Part shown: positions 1 to 12,299 of the stretch, piece after piece
How positions within the stretch are numbered: the first letter of the stretch is position 1
Layout: every line of letters begins with the position of its first letter
DNA from: Mesoplasma grammopterae ATCC 49580
GTDB lineage: Bacteria; Bacillota_I; Bacilli_A; Mycoplasmatales; Mycoplasmataceae
NCBI RefSeq assembly: GCF_000701525.1
Contig: NZ_KL370789.1
Location: 115,397-179,396 of the forward strand
Reading direction: 5' to 3'
DNA length: 64,000 bases
Program-made: the position numbers and the translations under genes
The notes under the pieces: generated by a model
Database searches by the model: none
Told to the model about the DNA's origin: nothing
Seen by the model: only the letters and a program-made list of their open reading frames with translations

Positions 1-1
1 T

Positions 2-2098
2 AATCAAAGGGAAAAAAAGGGAATTAATAAACACTTAATAGTAATGGCTACAGGAACTGGAAAAACAATAACAATTGCTAAGTATTTTGAAGAATTATTT
101 TATAAAACGTCTAAACCTTTAAAGATTTTATTTTTAGCCCACCAAAAGGAAATTTTAGAACAAGGAATATCAACTTTTGAAAAAGTTATTCCAGGTTTTA
201 AAAATCAAGTTTGTGAGTTTTATGATCAAAAAAGTAAAATAGAAGACTTAAAACTAAAAAATTATATTTTTGCCACTTTTCAAAGTTTACTTAAAAATTT
301 AAACTTCATACAAAATTATAATTTTGATTTAGTTATTTTAGATGAAGTACATCATATTGAAGCGAAAAGTTATCAAAAAGTTTTTGATTTAGTTTCTTCA
401 AATACAAAAACTCTGATTGGATTAACAGCGACCCCACAAAGAACAGAAGGAATAGATATTAATAAATATTTCAATTATGAGTATGCATATGAATTGAGTT
501 TATATAATGCATTGTCAAATGATTTGCTTGCTCCATTTGATTATTACTTTATTCAAGATAAAACAGTTGATTTAACTGGTATTGATTTAAATAAAATAGA
601 AAAATTAAGTGAAATATTAAGCTCTGAACAAAGAAATAAATTTGTTTTAGAAAACATTAAAAAAATGATAGGAATAAATAATCGTGATACTTCAACGGTT
701 CTATTTTGTTCGTCTATTGAGCATGCAAATAAATTAAAAAAATTCCTGTGTGAAAATAATTTAAGATGTGAAACATTAACTAGTGAAAATAATAGAATTG
801 AACGAGAAAATATAATTAAAAAATTTAAAAATAAAGAAATAAATTATTTATGTGTAAGGGATATATTAAATGAAGGGGTTGATGTGCCTAACATTGATAG
901 AATAGTATTTTTAAGACCAACAAATTCATTGCTTATCTACTTGCAACAATTGGGAAGAGGTTTAAGAAAAACACCAGATAAAAAATTACAAATTTATGAT
1001 TTTGTAAATAATGTTGATTTGTATGTTAACAAGCAATATGATCCATTTTTATTGTATAAAGCATTTAGAAAAGAAACAAATATTAAAATTAGTGAATTAA
1101 TAAATAATAATTTTAAAATTGGTTCTTTTTTACCAGCAGGGTCAGAACTATACATAGATTATTTAACTCGAAATGATTTAATTGAAAAAATTAGAAAGTA
1201 TGAATCAAATAAAAAAATAGATAATATAATTCTTGAATATTCTAAAGAATTAAGCTATGAAAATTACAAAAAAATGTTTATTGAAAATCAAATAAGAAAT
1301 AACTTTACTCCATTTAAAATTTATTCGAAAGGTAAAACATTTATAAAGAGTAATTTTGATTTTGCAAAAGTTTTATCAAGAATGTCAATTAATAATAATA
1401 AACAAATTATAAGTAGATGAACTAAAATAGTAAAAACAAAAGAAATAAATTTAAATAATTTGGAAGATAAATTATTTATGGCAAATTTTTGTAATAATAA
1501 AATAACAATGAATAATAAAGAATTTGAAAAAAACCTTTTAAAATATTGAGAGTTCATAAAAACTAGAACAACTGTCTTTGAAGAATTACTTTATTTATTT
1601 CAATTTAAAATTGAATCTGAAACACTAATTGATAATGATATAGAAAATTACGAGTTATTAAGCATTGAATATTTAAAAGATATGTATGTTACTTATGACC
1701 AAATTTATGTTCTTCTAAATAATGGAATAGAAAAAAATGAATTTAAAAAGAATTCATCTGTTCAAGGCATATTTAAGGCTTCTGAATCAAAATATGTAAT
1801 ATCAGCATCTTCTTTAACTCAAGAAAAAGAGCATAAGCATGCTAATTATTTTTCTGACAAAAATAAAGAATTAATTTGAGAATCACCTGATTCATGAAAA
1901 TATGAAGATAAGGAAAAGATTGATTTAATATTAAATAAGTATTATGTTTTTTATCAATCACAAGAAACTGTTGAATTATTTGATGAAACTATTAGAAAAT
2001 ACATAGGTAATGTTAAGTCTATTGAACTAAGAGAATCAATAACTAATAATAAAGAGAATAAGAAAGAAAAAATTAGATATAAATTTAAAATTTCATAA
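2..2098 (+). CDS. DEAH-type helicase with DUF3427-like C-terminus (5' end outside the window)
   Basis: A superfamily 2 helicase whose start lies before the window; the frame is open from base 2. Visible motifs are Walker A MATGTGKT (44-67), a DEVH-type Walker B (LDEVHH, near 350), LTATPQR (near 425), and motif VI QQLGRGLRK (near 950). The C-terminal half, with a Y-x-D/W-E-S segment and a final KYIGN stretch, resembles DUF3427. It is clearly paralogous to the complete helicase at 16773-19490, which has an N-terminal PLD nuclease domain, so this one may have one too, but that part is not visible. In-frame TGA codons at about 1418 and 1877 encode Trp. Immediately downstream are a DNA methyltransferase and a nuclease-like gene, so a role in restriction or phage defence is inferred. 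Confidence 0.85.
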
Positions 2099-2117
2099 AC
2101 TAAATTATTATTCTTGC

Positions 2118-2133
2118 AAAAAAAAAAAAAAAA
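2118..2133. repeat. Homopolymeric A tract, 16 A
   Basis: An uninterrupted run of 16 A between the helicase stop and the methyltransferase start, the longest homopolymer noticed in the window. In mycoplasmas, poly-A tracts upstream of genes can vary in length by slipped-strand mispairing and switch expression. Here it lies about 35 bases before the start codon of the methyltransferase. The switching role is inference. Confidence 0.6.
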
Positions 2134-2138
2134 GATAG

Positions 2139-2166
2139 AATCTTTCTTAGATGGGAAGATTTTTTT
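2139..2166 (+). promoter_or_regulatory. Hairpin plus T-run covering the methyltransferase ribosome-binding site
   Basis: AATCTTTC (2139-2146) pairs with GGAAGATT (2154-2161) around a 7-base loop, followed by a T-run reaching the ATG at 2167. It has the shape of a Rho-independent terminator for the helicase. The only Shine-Dalgarno-like bases for the methyltransferase (GGGAAG, 2153-2158) lie in the 3' arm, so the hairpin could also hide that site. Function is inferred. Confidence 0.5.
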
Positions 2167-3537
2167 ATGCAAAAAATTAAAGTTTTCGAAACATTTTCGG
2201 GTATAGGAGCTCAACATAAAGCTCTTGAAATTTTAAAAAGTAATCATATTCTTGATTATGAAGTAGTTGCCACAAGTGAATGAGATATTTGAGCTAATAT
2301 ATCTTATAATGCAATTCATTATAATAATCTTAATGTTGCTGTAAATTTAACAAATGATGAATTAGATTCTTTTTTATTAAAATTTACACATTCAAATGAT
2401 TCTAAAAGTCCAATGTCCAGACAACAAGTTCTAAATTTGCCTCGCTTAGTTAAAGAGAACTTATATAGTTCTATTAAAAATTCCAATAATTTAGGAAGTA
2501 TTACTGAAATAAAAGCTGATGCCTTAATTAAAAGTATAGATAATTTTGATTTACTTACTTATTCTTTCCCATGTCAAGACTTATCAACTGCTGGAAGTTT
2601 TCATGGAAATAATAAAGGAATGAAAAAAAATAGTGGCACAAGATCTGGATTATTATGAGAGATTGAAAGGATACTTAAAGAATTAAAGAAAATTAATCGA
2701 TTACCAAAATACTTATTATTGGAAAACGTTAATAATATGCTCTCTGAAAGACATAAAGATGACTATATAGATTGATTGAACTTTCTAAATACAATAGGTT
2801 ACAATACTCAAACTTATGCACTAGAAGCAAATGAATATGGAACTCCTCAAAACAGGAAAAGAATTTTTGCCTTTAGCGTTAGAAAAAATTTAACTAACGA
2901 TTTTAAAGATACTTTTCGTGAGAGTAAAGGTCAAATAATTAAAGAAATTAATACTCCTATTGACGTAAGCAAAAAAATGAATATTAGAAAAGATATATTT
3001 GAAGTTCTTAAAGAAAACTATTCTATTAAAAAATACAAAGATGAGGCAATGAAAGCTACTCCTAATAAAACAAGAAGCAGAAAAAAGATGTTTGAAAATA
3101 ATAAAATGCTTTCAACTAAGGTTGACACCAACATAAATAAACATAAAAATAAAACTTTTATAAAAGATGACAAAACTTATAGTAAATTTTCCTCAACAAT
3201 TACAACCAAGCAAGATAGAGATCCTAACGGAGGAGTTATAAACTTAAAAAAAACTGTTTTACAAGATAAATTTAATGACAAAATGAACATTCAAAAAGCT
3301 AACTTCAGACTTTTAACGCCAAGAGAATGTTTTTTATTAATGGGTTTTGAAGAAAAAGACTTTCAAAAAATTTTAGATATTTCAAATAAAATAAATCTTT
3401 CTCATATGAAGAAAAATAAATATTTAGGTGAGGCAGTTTTATATAGACAAAGCGGCAATAGTATAGTTGTTAATGTTTTAGTCGCCATATTTAATAAAAT
3501 TGCAGAAATCGAGGAGAAGCTCAAAAATGAAAACTAA
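2167..3537 (+). CDS. C5-cytosine DNA methyltransferase
   Basis: A 456-aa DNA (cytosine-5) methyltransferase that moves a methyl group from S-adenosylmethionine to cytosine. Motif I is FETFSGIGAQ (residues 7-16), motif IV is SFPCQDLS with the catalytic Cys136, motif VI is LENV (Glu186), and the last motifs are RLLTPRECFLLMGF and QSGNSIVV near the end. The core resembles M.SssI of Spiroplasma, including the SGTRSGLLWEIER stretch, but the target-recognition region (about residues 260-370) looks different, so specificity is unknown. Three TGA codons encode Trp. The start follows a hairpin holding a weak ribosome site. The next gene overlaps its end by 11 bases. Its place between a helicase and a nuclease-like gene suggests it protects host DNA. 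Confidence 0.93.
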
Positions 3538-4168
3538 TGATTTTGAAAATGAAGTTAAAAAATTATATTTTAAAATTTCTGGATTAGAATTTGATTTAAC
3601 AAATCCTAAATGATGAAAAGTTAAAACAAGTGTTAAAAGCATGATAGAAACTTTATATAAAATTAAAGGTAATTTTAAAGAATTAAATTTTACTTATAAT
3701 GCAGAAACTAATAAGTTTTTTGTTAACGGAGATTTACAAGGTATTGTTGATAGCACATTTAGACAATACTTTATTATCGGTTACATTTTAGGTGTTTTTG
3801 AAATTGATAAAGACATTATTTTTGCTTCATCATTTCATGATTATGTTATTAAAAAAGAAAAATTTATGCTAACAAAAGAATTTTGTAACAAAGTTAATTA
3901 TCAAATGTTTTTGATAGATTTAAATTTATTAAAAAGAATTAAAGAAGTTATAATGTGAGCAAATCCTGATTCATTTATTTGAGAACCAACAGTAAAATTT
4001 GTTTTTACTTTATGTAGTTATGCTGTTGCTTTCAAAAATAATTCACTTGAACTAATGATAAATTTTTTAGATTTATATAAGCAAAAGAAAAATACAAAAA
4101 TCACAGGTGCAATTGATGAATATAATTATCAAAAAGAAATAGCAGTTAAGTTTGCTAATTTTATATAA
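3527..4168 (+). CDS. Protein of unknown function in the methyltransferase operon
   Basis: A 213-aa protein that I do not recognise. It overlaps the methyltransferase by 11 bases and has a good ribosome site (GAGGAG, 3511-3516) inside that gene; the next gene starts 11 bases after its stop. Four TGA codons encode Trp, including a WW pair near residue 30. It is rich in Lys, Phe and Asn, with no signal peptide. A modestly hydrophobic stretch (QYFIIGYILGVFEI, near residue 85) looks like a buried helix rather than a membrane segment. No nuclease motif is obvious. Tight coupling suggests it works with the methyltransferase or the following HEPN-DUF262 protein, perhaps as a specificity or restriction partner; this is inference. 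Confidence 0.75.
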
Positions 4169-4179
4169 AGGAGTTAAAG

Positions 4180-6693
4180 ATGGAAGTCAATTTATTTAAA
4201 AAATTTTATGATTACTTATCACCACAAGAAAGATTAGATTTAAAAATTATTGAAACAAAAATATCAAGTGAGCAAGATGAAATTGCCAATAATATTTCAA
4301 TTGAAGTATCTAAGATATTAGAATCAAAAATGAATCGAATTTTAGAAGAGAATCAAATTTATCTATCTATATATGAAAAAACTTCAAAGGTAATTTTTGA
4401 TAAAATTTGCTATTTGTATTCAGAAGAAAAAAAGCTTGAATCAGGTTATAGAAAAAATACTCAAATACCTAAGATAATATTCTCAACTTTTTATTATATA
4501 AGAAATTGAAGAAATGATGAGGGTCATCCAAGCGAGATAGGAATTAAAAGAAGTTTTGCGGATACAATTCACTTAGTTAAGTGTTTTGATTTAGTATTAT
4601 CATTTTTAATTAATTTTTTTAATGATTCAGACTTTATGATAGATGATTTTGATGAAGATTTTCTTTTAAAAATTTTAAATCAACGCAAACATTTTATAGA
4701 TGAAATAATCGATGAAAATAAAAAAGCAGATGTAGGATCTATTAAACTTGGAAAAATAGATATAAGTTCGTTTGTACTTAATCCTGAAATAAATTTCTTT
4801 ATACCATCTTATCAAAGAAAATATAGATGAGATTCAGAGACTTGTAAAGAACTAGTAAATGGAATACTAAAAAAAGCAAACAGTATTGATGATGAATATT
4901 TTGGAACAATTGCTGTAACAATTGAAGAAAATACAAGAAATAATGATGTTAGAACAGTCAGATTAATAGATGGACAACAAAGAGTAACAACATCACTTAT
5001 TATTTTTAGAGTAATTTTTGATTTATGAAAAGAAAAACAATTAAACTCTTATGAAGAAAATATTTTAGAAATGCCAAATGAATTACAAGAAACCTTTGTT
5101 AACGTAGGTTGTTCTAATAAATATAAAAATGTAACAGGAAATCAAGTTGAAAATAAATCAATAGATTTTATTTTAAATGAAAATTTATCTTATAATGAAA
5201 GAAAAACGAAAATAACAAATTTTGAAACAATCGGTAAATCACAAGTTGCTAAAAATTATTTTGCCATTCATGATATGTTGGTTTCATTGTCTCAAGATGA
5301 ATTAAGTTCTTTCTATCAAAGATATGCATACAAATTTTTAATTTCATGTGTTGATTTTAATAAAACTCCTGCCGAAGAAATGGAAATATTTGAAACATTA
5401 AATTCAAAAGGCACTGAATTAGATTCTTTTGATATGATTAAAAACTTTTTATTTAATCTAGTAGATAAAGATATTTTTTTAGAAAAAGAAGAAGAAATTA
5501 CAAAAATATTTAATGAATATATCAGCTTTGATGATTTAAAAATTGAAGAAGATAAAAAAAGAAAAGTTCAAGAAGCATTTTTATTTAGTTATTGTGAATA
5601 TAAATTATTAGAGTTTAAACAATCAGATAATAATTTAAGCAAAAATAAAAAGTCAATTTTAAAACATTTTAAAAAAATATATGAAACTAAAAATAATATT
5701 GATGTAGATGAATTTAAAAAAATAGTTTCAGAAATTGGAAAATATGTTCTTTTAGCTAAATCATTTGAGTCAAAAAATTATGAAAATAATACGTATGATT
5801 TATTATTTCCATTAAGATATAACATTGCAAATATTGCACATAAGGATATTTCTTTATTTATAATCTTTTATATAATTGATGTTTTTGCAAAAAATAAATG
5901 AGATTCTTATAGTAAAACAATAAATTATAAACATAAATTAGAATTAATGAAAAATACCTTATTTGAATTTGAAAAATGAATAATTTCATTATTGCAAGTC
6001 TCAGGAACTGGTCAATCATTAACGAAACCAATTTTAAGATTATTTAGATTTTTAAATTTCTTTGATACCTCTAATCGTGCTATACAAGAACAAATTCCAA
6101 ACATGATAAAAAAATGATTATCAATGGAAGAAGAAAATTCATTTACATTTCAAAGTAAAGAACAAAAAAAATTATTACTTGAAAATATTGATTTAAAAAT
6201 TCCTACAAGTGAACAGCTATATAATTCTTTAATAAGCAAAAAAGTTCAAGATAAAAATATAGCAATGGTTTTACTAAAAAGATTAGAAAGTAAATTAATT
6301 AATAATTGAGAAATAAAACGAGACAAAAATTCATTAGAACATATTATGCCAAAAACAATTAAAAAAACAAAATGAATAGATTATTTAAAAGATAATAACT
6401 TACAATTAAATGATAAAGAAATTTTTGATAAACATGCAGAATATATAGATAAGATAGGAAATTATTTAATACTTGACAAAAATAAGGAAAATTCTAAATT
6501 ATCAAATGCTGAATTTAGTTTAAAAAGAATGGATTTTGAAAAATGAAATAATCCATTGTGTACATTGATTTTTAATTTTAGCAGTAACGCCAATTTGTTA
6601 ACAACAGAAAAATTTGGATTTAAAGAAATTGATGAAAGATCAAAAGCTATTTCAAAAATCATAGTTGAAGAAATTTATTTTAAAAACAATTAA
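4180..6693 (+). CDS. HEPN-DUF262-DUF1524 (GmrSD-like) fusion protein
   Basis: An 837-aa multidomain protein. The N-terminal part (about 1-150) contains WRNDEGHPSE with Arg111 and His116, an R-x4-H arrangement typical of HEPN RNase domains. A DUF262 (ParB/GmrS-like NTPase) domain follows, with FIPSYQRKYRW (about 207-217), the signature DGQQR (264-268) and FETLNSKGTELD. The C-terminus is DUF1524, an HNH-type nuclease, with LEHIMPK (His721) and a downstream IGNYLIL...N segment. DUF262-DUF1524 pairs make up GmrSD type IV restriction enzymes, which cut modified DNA. The ribosome site AAAGGAG precedes ATG 4180. Many TGA codons encode Trp. It is the last gene of the cassette, closed by a terminator at 6696. 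The HEPN assignment rests on one motif. Confidence 0.8.
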
Positions 6694-6695
6694 CT

Positions 6696-6719
6696 GCTTA
6701 GTATATCTAAGCTTTTTTT
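6696..6719 (+). terminator. Rho-independent terminator after the defence-like cassette
   Basis: GCTTAG (6696-6701) pairs with CTAAGC (6707-6712) around a 5-base loop, followed by seven T. It lies directly after the stop codon of the HEPN-DUF262 gene and separates that cassette from the uridine kinase gene. Confidence 0.9.
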
Positions 6720-6744
6720 GTTAAAATTAAATAAATATTATAAA
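6718..6744 (+). promoter_or_regulatory. Probable promoter of udk
   Basis: TTGTTA (6718-6723) and TATAAA (6739-6744), 15 bases apart, precede the AAAGGGG ribosome site of udk. The -35 overlaps the tail of the preceding terminator. The spacing is short, so the call is tentative. Confidence 0.45.
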
Positions 6745-6758
6745 GTTAAAGGGGTATA

Positions 6759-7382
6759 ATGAGCAAAAAAGTAACATTGATTTTAATAGCTGGAGGAACC
6801 GCTTCTGGTAAGACAACTGTGGCTGACAGAATTGCAAATGAAATACTTAAGGGTAAATCAGTTACCCATATTTCAATGGATAATTACTATAAAGATTTTG
6901 GTGAATTGACTTTAGAAGAAAGAAGAAAAATAAATTTTGATCACCCAAATAGTGTTGATAGTGAATTACTTTTAAAAGATTTACAAGCTTTAAAAGATTA
7001 TCAACCAATTAAAGTGCCAGTTTATGATTTTAAATCTTCTTCAAGAACCAAAGAAACAATTACAGTTAAACCAAGTGATGTTGTAATACTTGATGGAATT
7101 TTTGCATTAGCAATTAAGGAAATAAGAAAACTTGGTGACATTAAAATTTTCATTAAAACATCTAATGATTTAAGATTTATTAGACGTTTACAAAGAGATA
7201 TTAATGAAAGAGGCAGAACTTTAGAAAGTGTTGTTGAGCAATACCTAAATGAGGTTAAACCAATGCATGACGCATTTATTGGGCCAAGTATTGAATACGC
7301 TGATTTAATTATTCCTTATAAAGAAGGAAATGATGTTGCTGTTGATTTGGTAGCAACTAAAATATTGAGCTTAGTTAGCTAA
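6759..7382 (+). CDS. udk: Uridine kinase
   Basis: A 207-aa uridine/cytidine kinase, which phosphorylates uridine to UMP in pyrimidine salvage; mollicutes depend on nucleoside salvage. The P-loop GGTASGKTT is at residues 12-20, followed by HISMDNYYKDF, the DHPNS motif that binds the nucleoside, LDGIFAL, and RRLQRDINERGR of the lid. Length and motif order match the family. The start has AAAGGGG about four bases upstream. It stands alone between a terminator and a convergent PIN-like gene whose stop is only five bases away. It has no in-frame TGA. Confidence 0.95.
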   Translation: MSKKVTLILIAGGTASGKTTVADRIANEILKGKSVTHISMDNYYKDFGELTLEERRKINFDHPNSVDSELLLKDLQALKDYQPIKVPVYDFKSSSRTKETITVKPSDVVILDGIFALAIKEIRKLGDIKIFIKTSNDLRFIRRLQRDINERGRTLESVVEQYLNEVKPMHDAFIGPSIEYADLIIPYKEGNDVAVDLVATKILSLVS

Positions 7383-7387
7383 TATAA

Positions 7388-8275
7388 TTAAAAAAATCAA
7401 GGTATTGTTCTTTTGATTTGTAAAAGTTCAAAATTATCATTAATTATAGCTAATGTTTTGAACACTATAATGTGTTCATTTTTTTCTTCTTCTACAAAAA
7501 TATCCAGCTGAGTTTTGCTTTTTAAAACTCACAAAATTTTAGCTTCGCATTTAAATTCATATTCTTTTTGCCAAATATTAGTTATTTCAATATCTTTAAT
7601 CTCAATATTTTTCACATCAATATTGATCTCATAAAAAAGCTCAGGATAATTTAATTTAATTTCTTGTAATAGAATTTCATTATAAATAATCGGTTCAATA
7701 CTATCATTAATTTCTTTATTAAAAAAATTAATGTAATTATAATTAATCATTTCTAATTGTGAACAAGCTTCGCACTCATTACAATATCCTTTTTCACAAA
7801 TAATATGTCCATTCTTTTCATTTAATTTCATGTCTAATTCATTTTTATTTTCAAAATTTATACAATTAAAATTTTCATAATTAATGAAAAGGTAGTTAGC
7901 CATTTCCAATAAATCTAAATCTTCTGTTAAAAAATAAAACAAGTTATTGTTTTCTGATTTGTTAATATAATAATTAATTTCCATTAGAATAATAAAATCT
8001 TTTACTTTTATTTGTCTTTTCCCTGAATTTTCTTTTCTAAATAAAAAATCTATAAACTCACTTTTGCATATTTGCAATTTGAAGTTGTTCTTTATCTTTA
8101 TATTTTTTTTCTTATTTTGCATTTTAAAAATTTGTTTAATAGCTTCAGAATTTATTTTTTCTTTTCTTACTGAATTCGGAATAACTATAATTGTTTCCTT
8201 TTTATTAGAAATGTATTTTATAAAGGGAACAGATTTACAATTTATAACAGAAGAATCCAAAAAAAAATATTTCAT
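7388..8275 (-). CDS. PIN-like domain protein with a cysteine cluster
   Basis: A 295-aa protein ending in IPWFF after reading one TGA (7529-7531) as Trp. The N-terminus FFLDSSVI and the later FLTEDLDLLEMA, preceded by KDFIILMEI, match the spacing of acidic residues in PIN-domain RNases (Asp near the N-terminus, acidic residue on a central helix, then T-x-D). The middle has CEKGYCNECEAC (near residue 160), a possible metal-binding cluster. The C-terminal third is unrecognised. The start has GAGGTG upstream. No antitoxin-like partner is visible. It is convergent with udk and divergent from parE. The PIN call is a motif reading, so an unrelated protein is possible. Confidence 0.6.
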
Positions 8276-8350
8276 CTAATTAACACCTCATTTTATAAAT
8301 AATTATACAAAATAAATAATGATGATTACTATAAATTAAACAAAAATATT

Positions 8351-10349
<1,999 letters not shown>

Positions 10350-10366
<17 letters not shown>

Positions 10367-12284
10367 TATAAAAACTGATCCTAAATTAATTTCTATAAAA
10401 ACTTTAATTGATAATAAGGAAAATAAAATATTGACTTTGCCTCATTTTCAAAGAAATAAAGTTTGGACCAAAAAAATGAAGGATGATTTTAAAGAAACTT
10501 TAAAAAAAGATTTTCCATTTGGTTCAATTCTTATTCATAAAAAAGCTGATAGTGACAAACAAACTCTAATTGATGGGTATCAAAGACTTTCAACAATAGA
10601 AGAATTTTGTAAACAACCGTTCAATGATTTAAAATGAAATGATCTTGGTGTTGCTGATGATTATTTTGTGAGTATTTTTGATGAAAACATAAAAAAATAC
10701 AAAAGTTTTCAAAAATTTTTTGTTGAAAACTTAAAAGAGATAAAAAACAATTTGGATACTTATACTATTGTTGAAAACACTATTTTACAAATTTTTTCCA
10801 ATGAAAAAATTGATCAAAATCAAGTTTTTATAAAAGCAAGCAAAATAACTAAGGAAATTTCAACAAAAATTCTCGAAATTAAATCAATAAGTGATGAATT
10901 TCAAAATAAACAAATTCCTGTTATTTATGTAACAACGTTTAAAGAACATGGAGTAATCACTGATATATTTACAAAATTAAATACTTCAGGACAAAAACTC
11001 TCTAAGTATGAAATTGCAGCATCTGATTGAGAAAATATAAAAGTGTCAATAAAAGATTACGAAAAAAGCCAATTGGCAGAAGAAATTATAAATAATTTAA
11101 AAAATAAGTATGATTATTATGAACATAATAAACATAAAACTGGTATACAAATGAATAAAAACTTCAATGATATTGTATTCAATGAGGAAATAGATCTATT
11201 TGAACTTTTATTCGGCTTTTCAAAAGTATTAGAAGAAAATTCAACTAATTTATTCAATAAAACTAAGAACCAAAAAATTGATATATTTGAAGAAGGTTTT
11301 GAATTGATAAATTATTGCTTAGGTGGTACAAACAAGACTTTTTCAAAATTAAATGATTTATTTATTGATAAGTTTAAAACAAATGAAGGATTAGTGAGTT
11401 TATCGAAAATTTTATTATTTTTTAAAAATGTCAATATTGTAACCAAGTCAGTTAATGATTATTTTTTAGAAGATAACACAAAAATACTATTGGGATCAGT
11501 AAATAATAAAAATATATCTTGAGGTAAAACCAAAAATGATAATAAATTATTAAAGCCTAGTAAGTTTCAATCAATTTCGTTTATAGTTGAAATTTTCAAA
11601 TCTGTTTTTAAAAATGAAAATGATTTTAATTTTAACGACAGTGACAATGATATTGTTAAAAAAATAATAAAAATAATAAAAGATGAATTTTATATAGGAC
11701 ACCACTTTATATATGATACGTTCACAGATCTATTTTCAAGTTCTTCAAACAAAACTGTTGATGCTATAGTTAATGAAAATAAATTTAGATATTCAGATTT
11801 TATACCTAAAGAAGAAATGAAAAAAGTTATAGAAGAAGTGATAAGAAAATATAATAATTCAGTTTCTCATACAGTAAGACCAAAAATTGATAAATCAATA
11901 AAAATTATAATATCGATAGCATATAATGGAATATGAAATAAAAATTTAAATAATCACAATTGTAATATTGATCATTTAATTCCGTTTGATTTAAATAAAA
12001 AACTTAACAAAAAAATAAAAATAAATAGTTTAGGAAATCTTGCATTGTTGAATTCCACTTCAAATTCTATAAAATCTGATAATGATTTATTAAGATTAAT
12101 ACAAGAAAATAAATTTAATAAAACTGATGTTTCAAATTGAACATTTTTGGAAGAAAATGATTTTAAATTATTCTCATTTGAAAATAAGGAAGAATCAGAA
12201 GTAGAAAAAGACTTTGAAAAATTAGCAAATATTAGAGAAAATGAAATTAAAAATAAATTACTTAATTTCTTATATAAAAACTAG
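10350..12284 (+). CDS. DUF262/HNH (GmrSD-like) protein inserted between parE and parC
   Basis: A 644-aa protein. The DUF262 part has LPHFQRNKVW (about 31-40) and the signature DGYQR (75-79), followed by KLNTSGQKLSKYEI. The C-terminal HNH-like part has CNIDHLIPF (Asp541-His542) and NSLGNLALLNSTSN (559 onward), matching DUF1524-type nucleases. GmrSD-family proteins are type IV restriction enzymes against modified phage DNA. The ATG at 10350 lies within the last 17 bases of parE, and AGAGGA (10336-10341) lies inside the parE coding end. The gene is very rich in Lys, Asn and Ile compared with parE and parC, which suggests acquisition. It has only weak similarity by eye to the DUF262 protein at 4180. 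Confidence 0.82.
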
Positions 12285-12299
12285 AAAGGAGAAATATAC

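Noticed and set aside
2151..2180. A 9-codon ATG frame overlapping the methyltransferase start as a leader peptide
   Set aside because: It has no ribosome site of its own, and its ATG lies in the loop of a hairpin.
44..6693. Many short consecutive frames that look like broken genes or frameshifts
   Set aside because: The pieces are in one frame and separated only by TGA, which encodes Trp here; joined, they give full-length family members.
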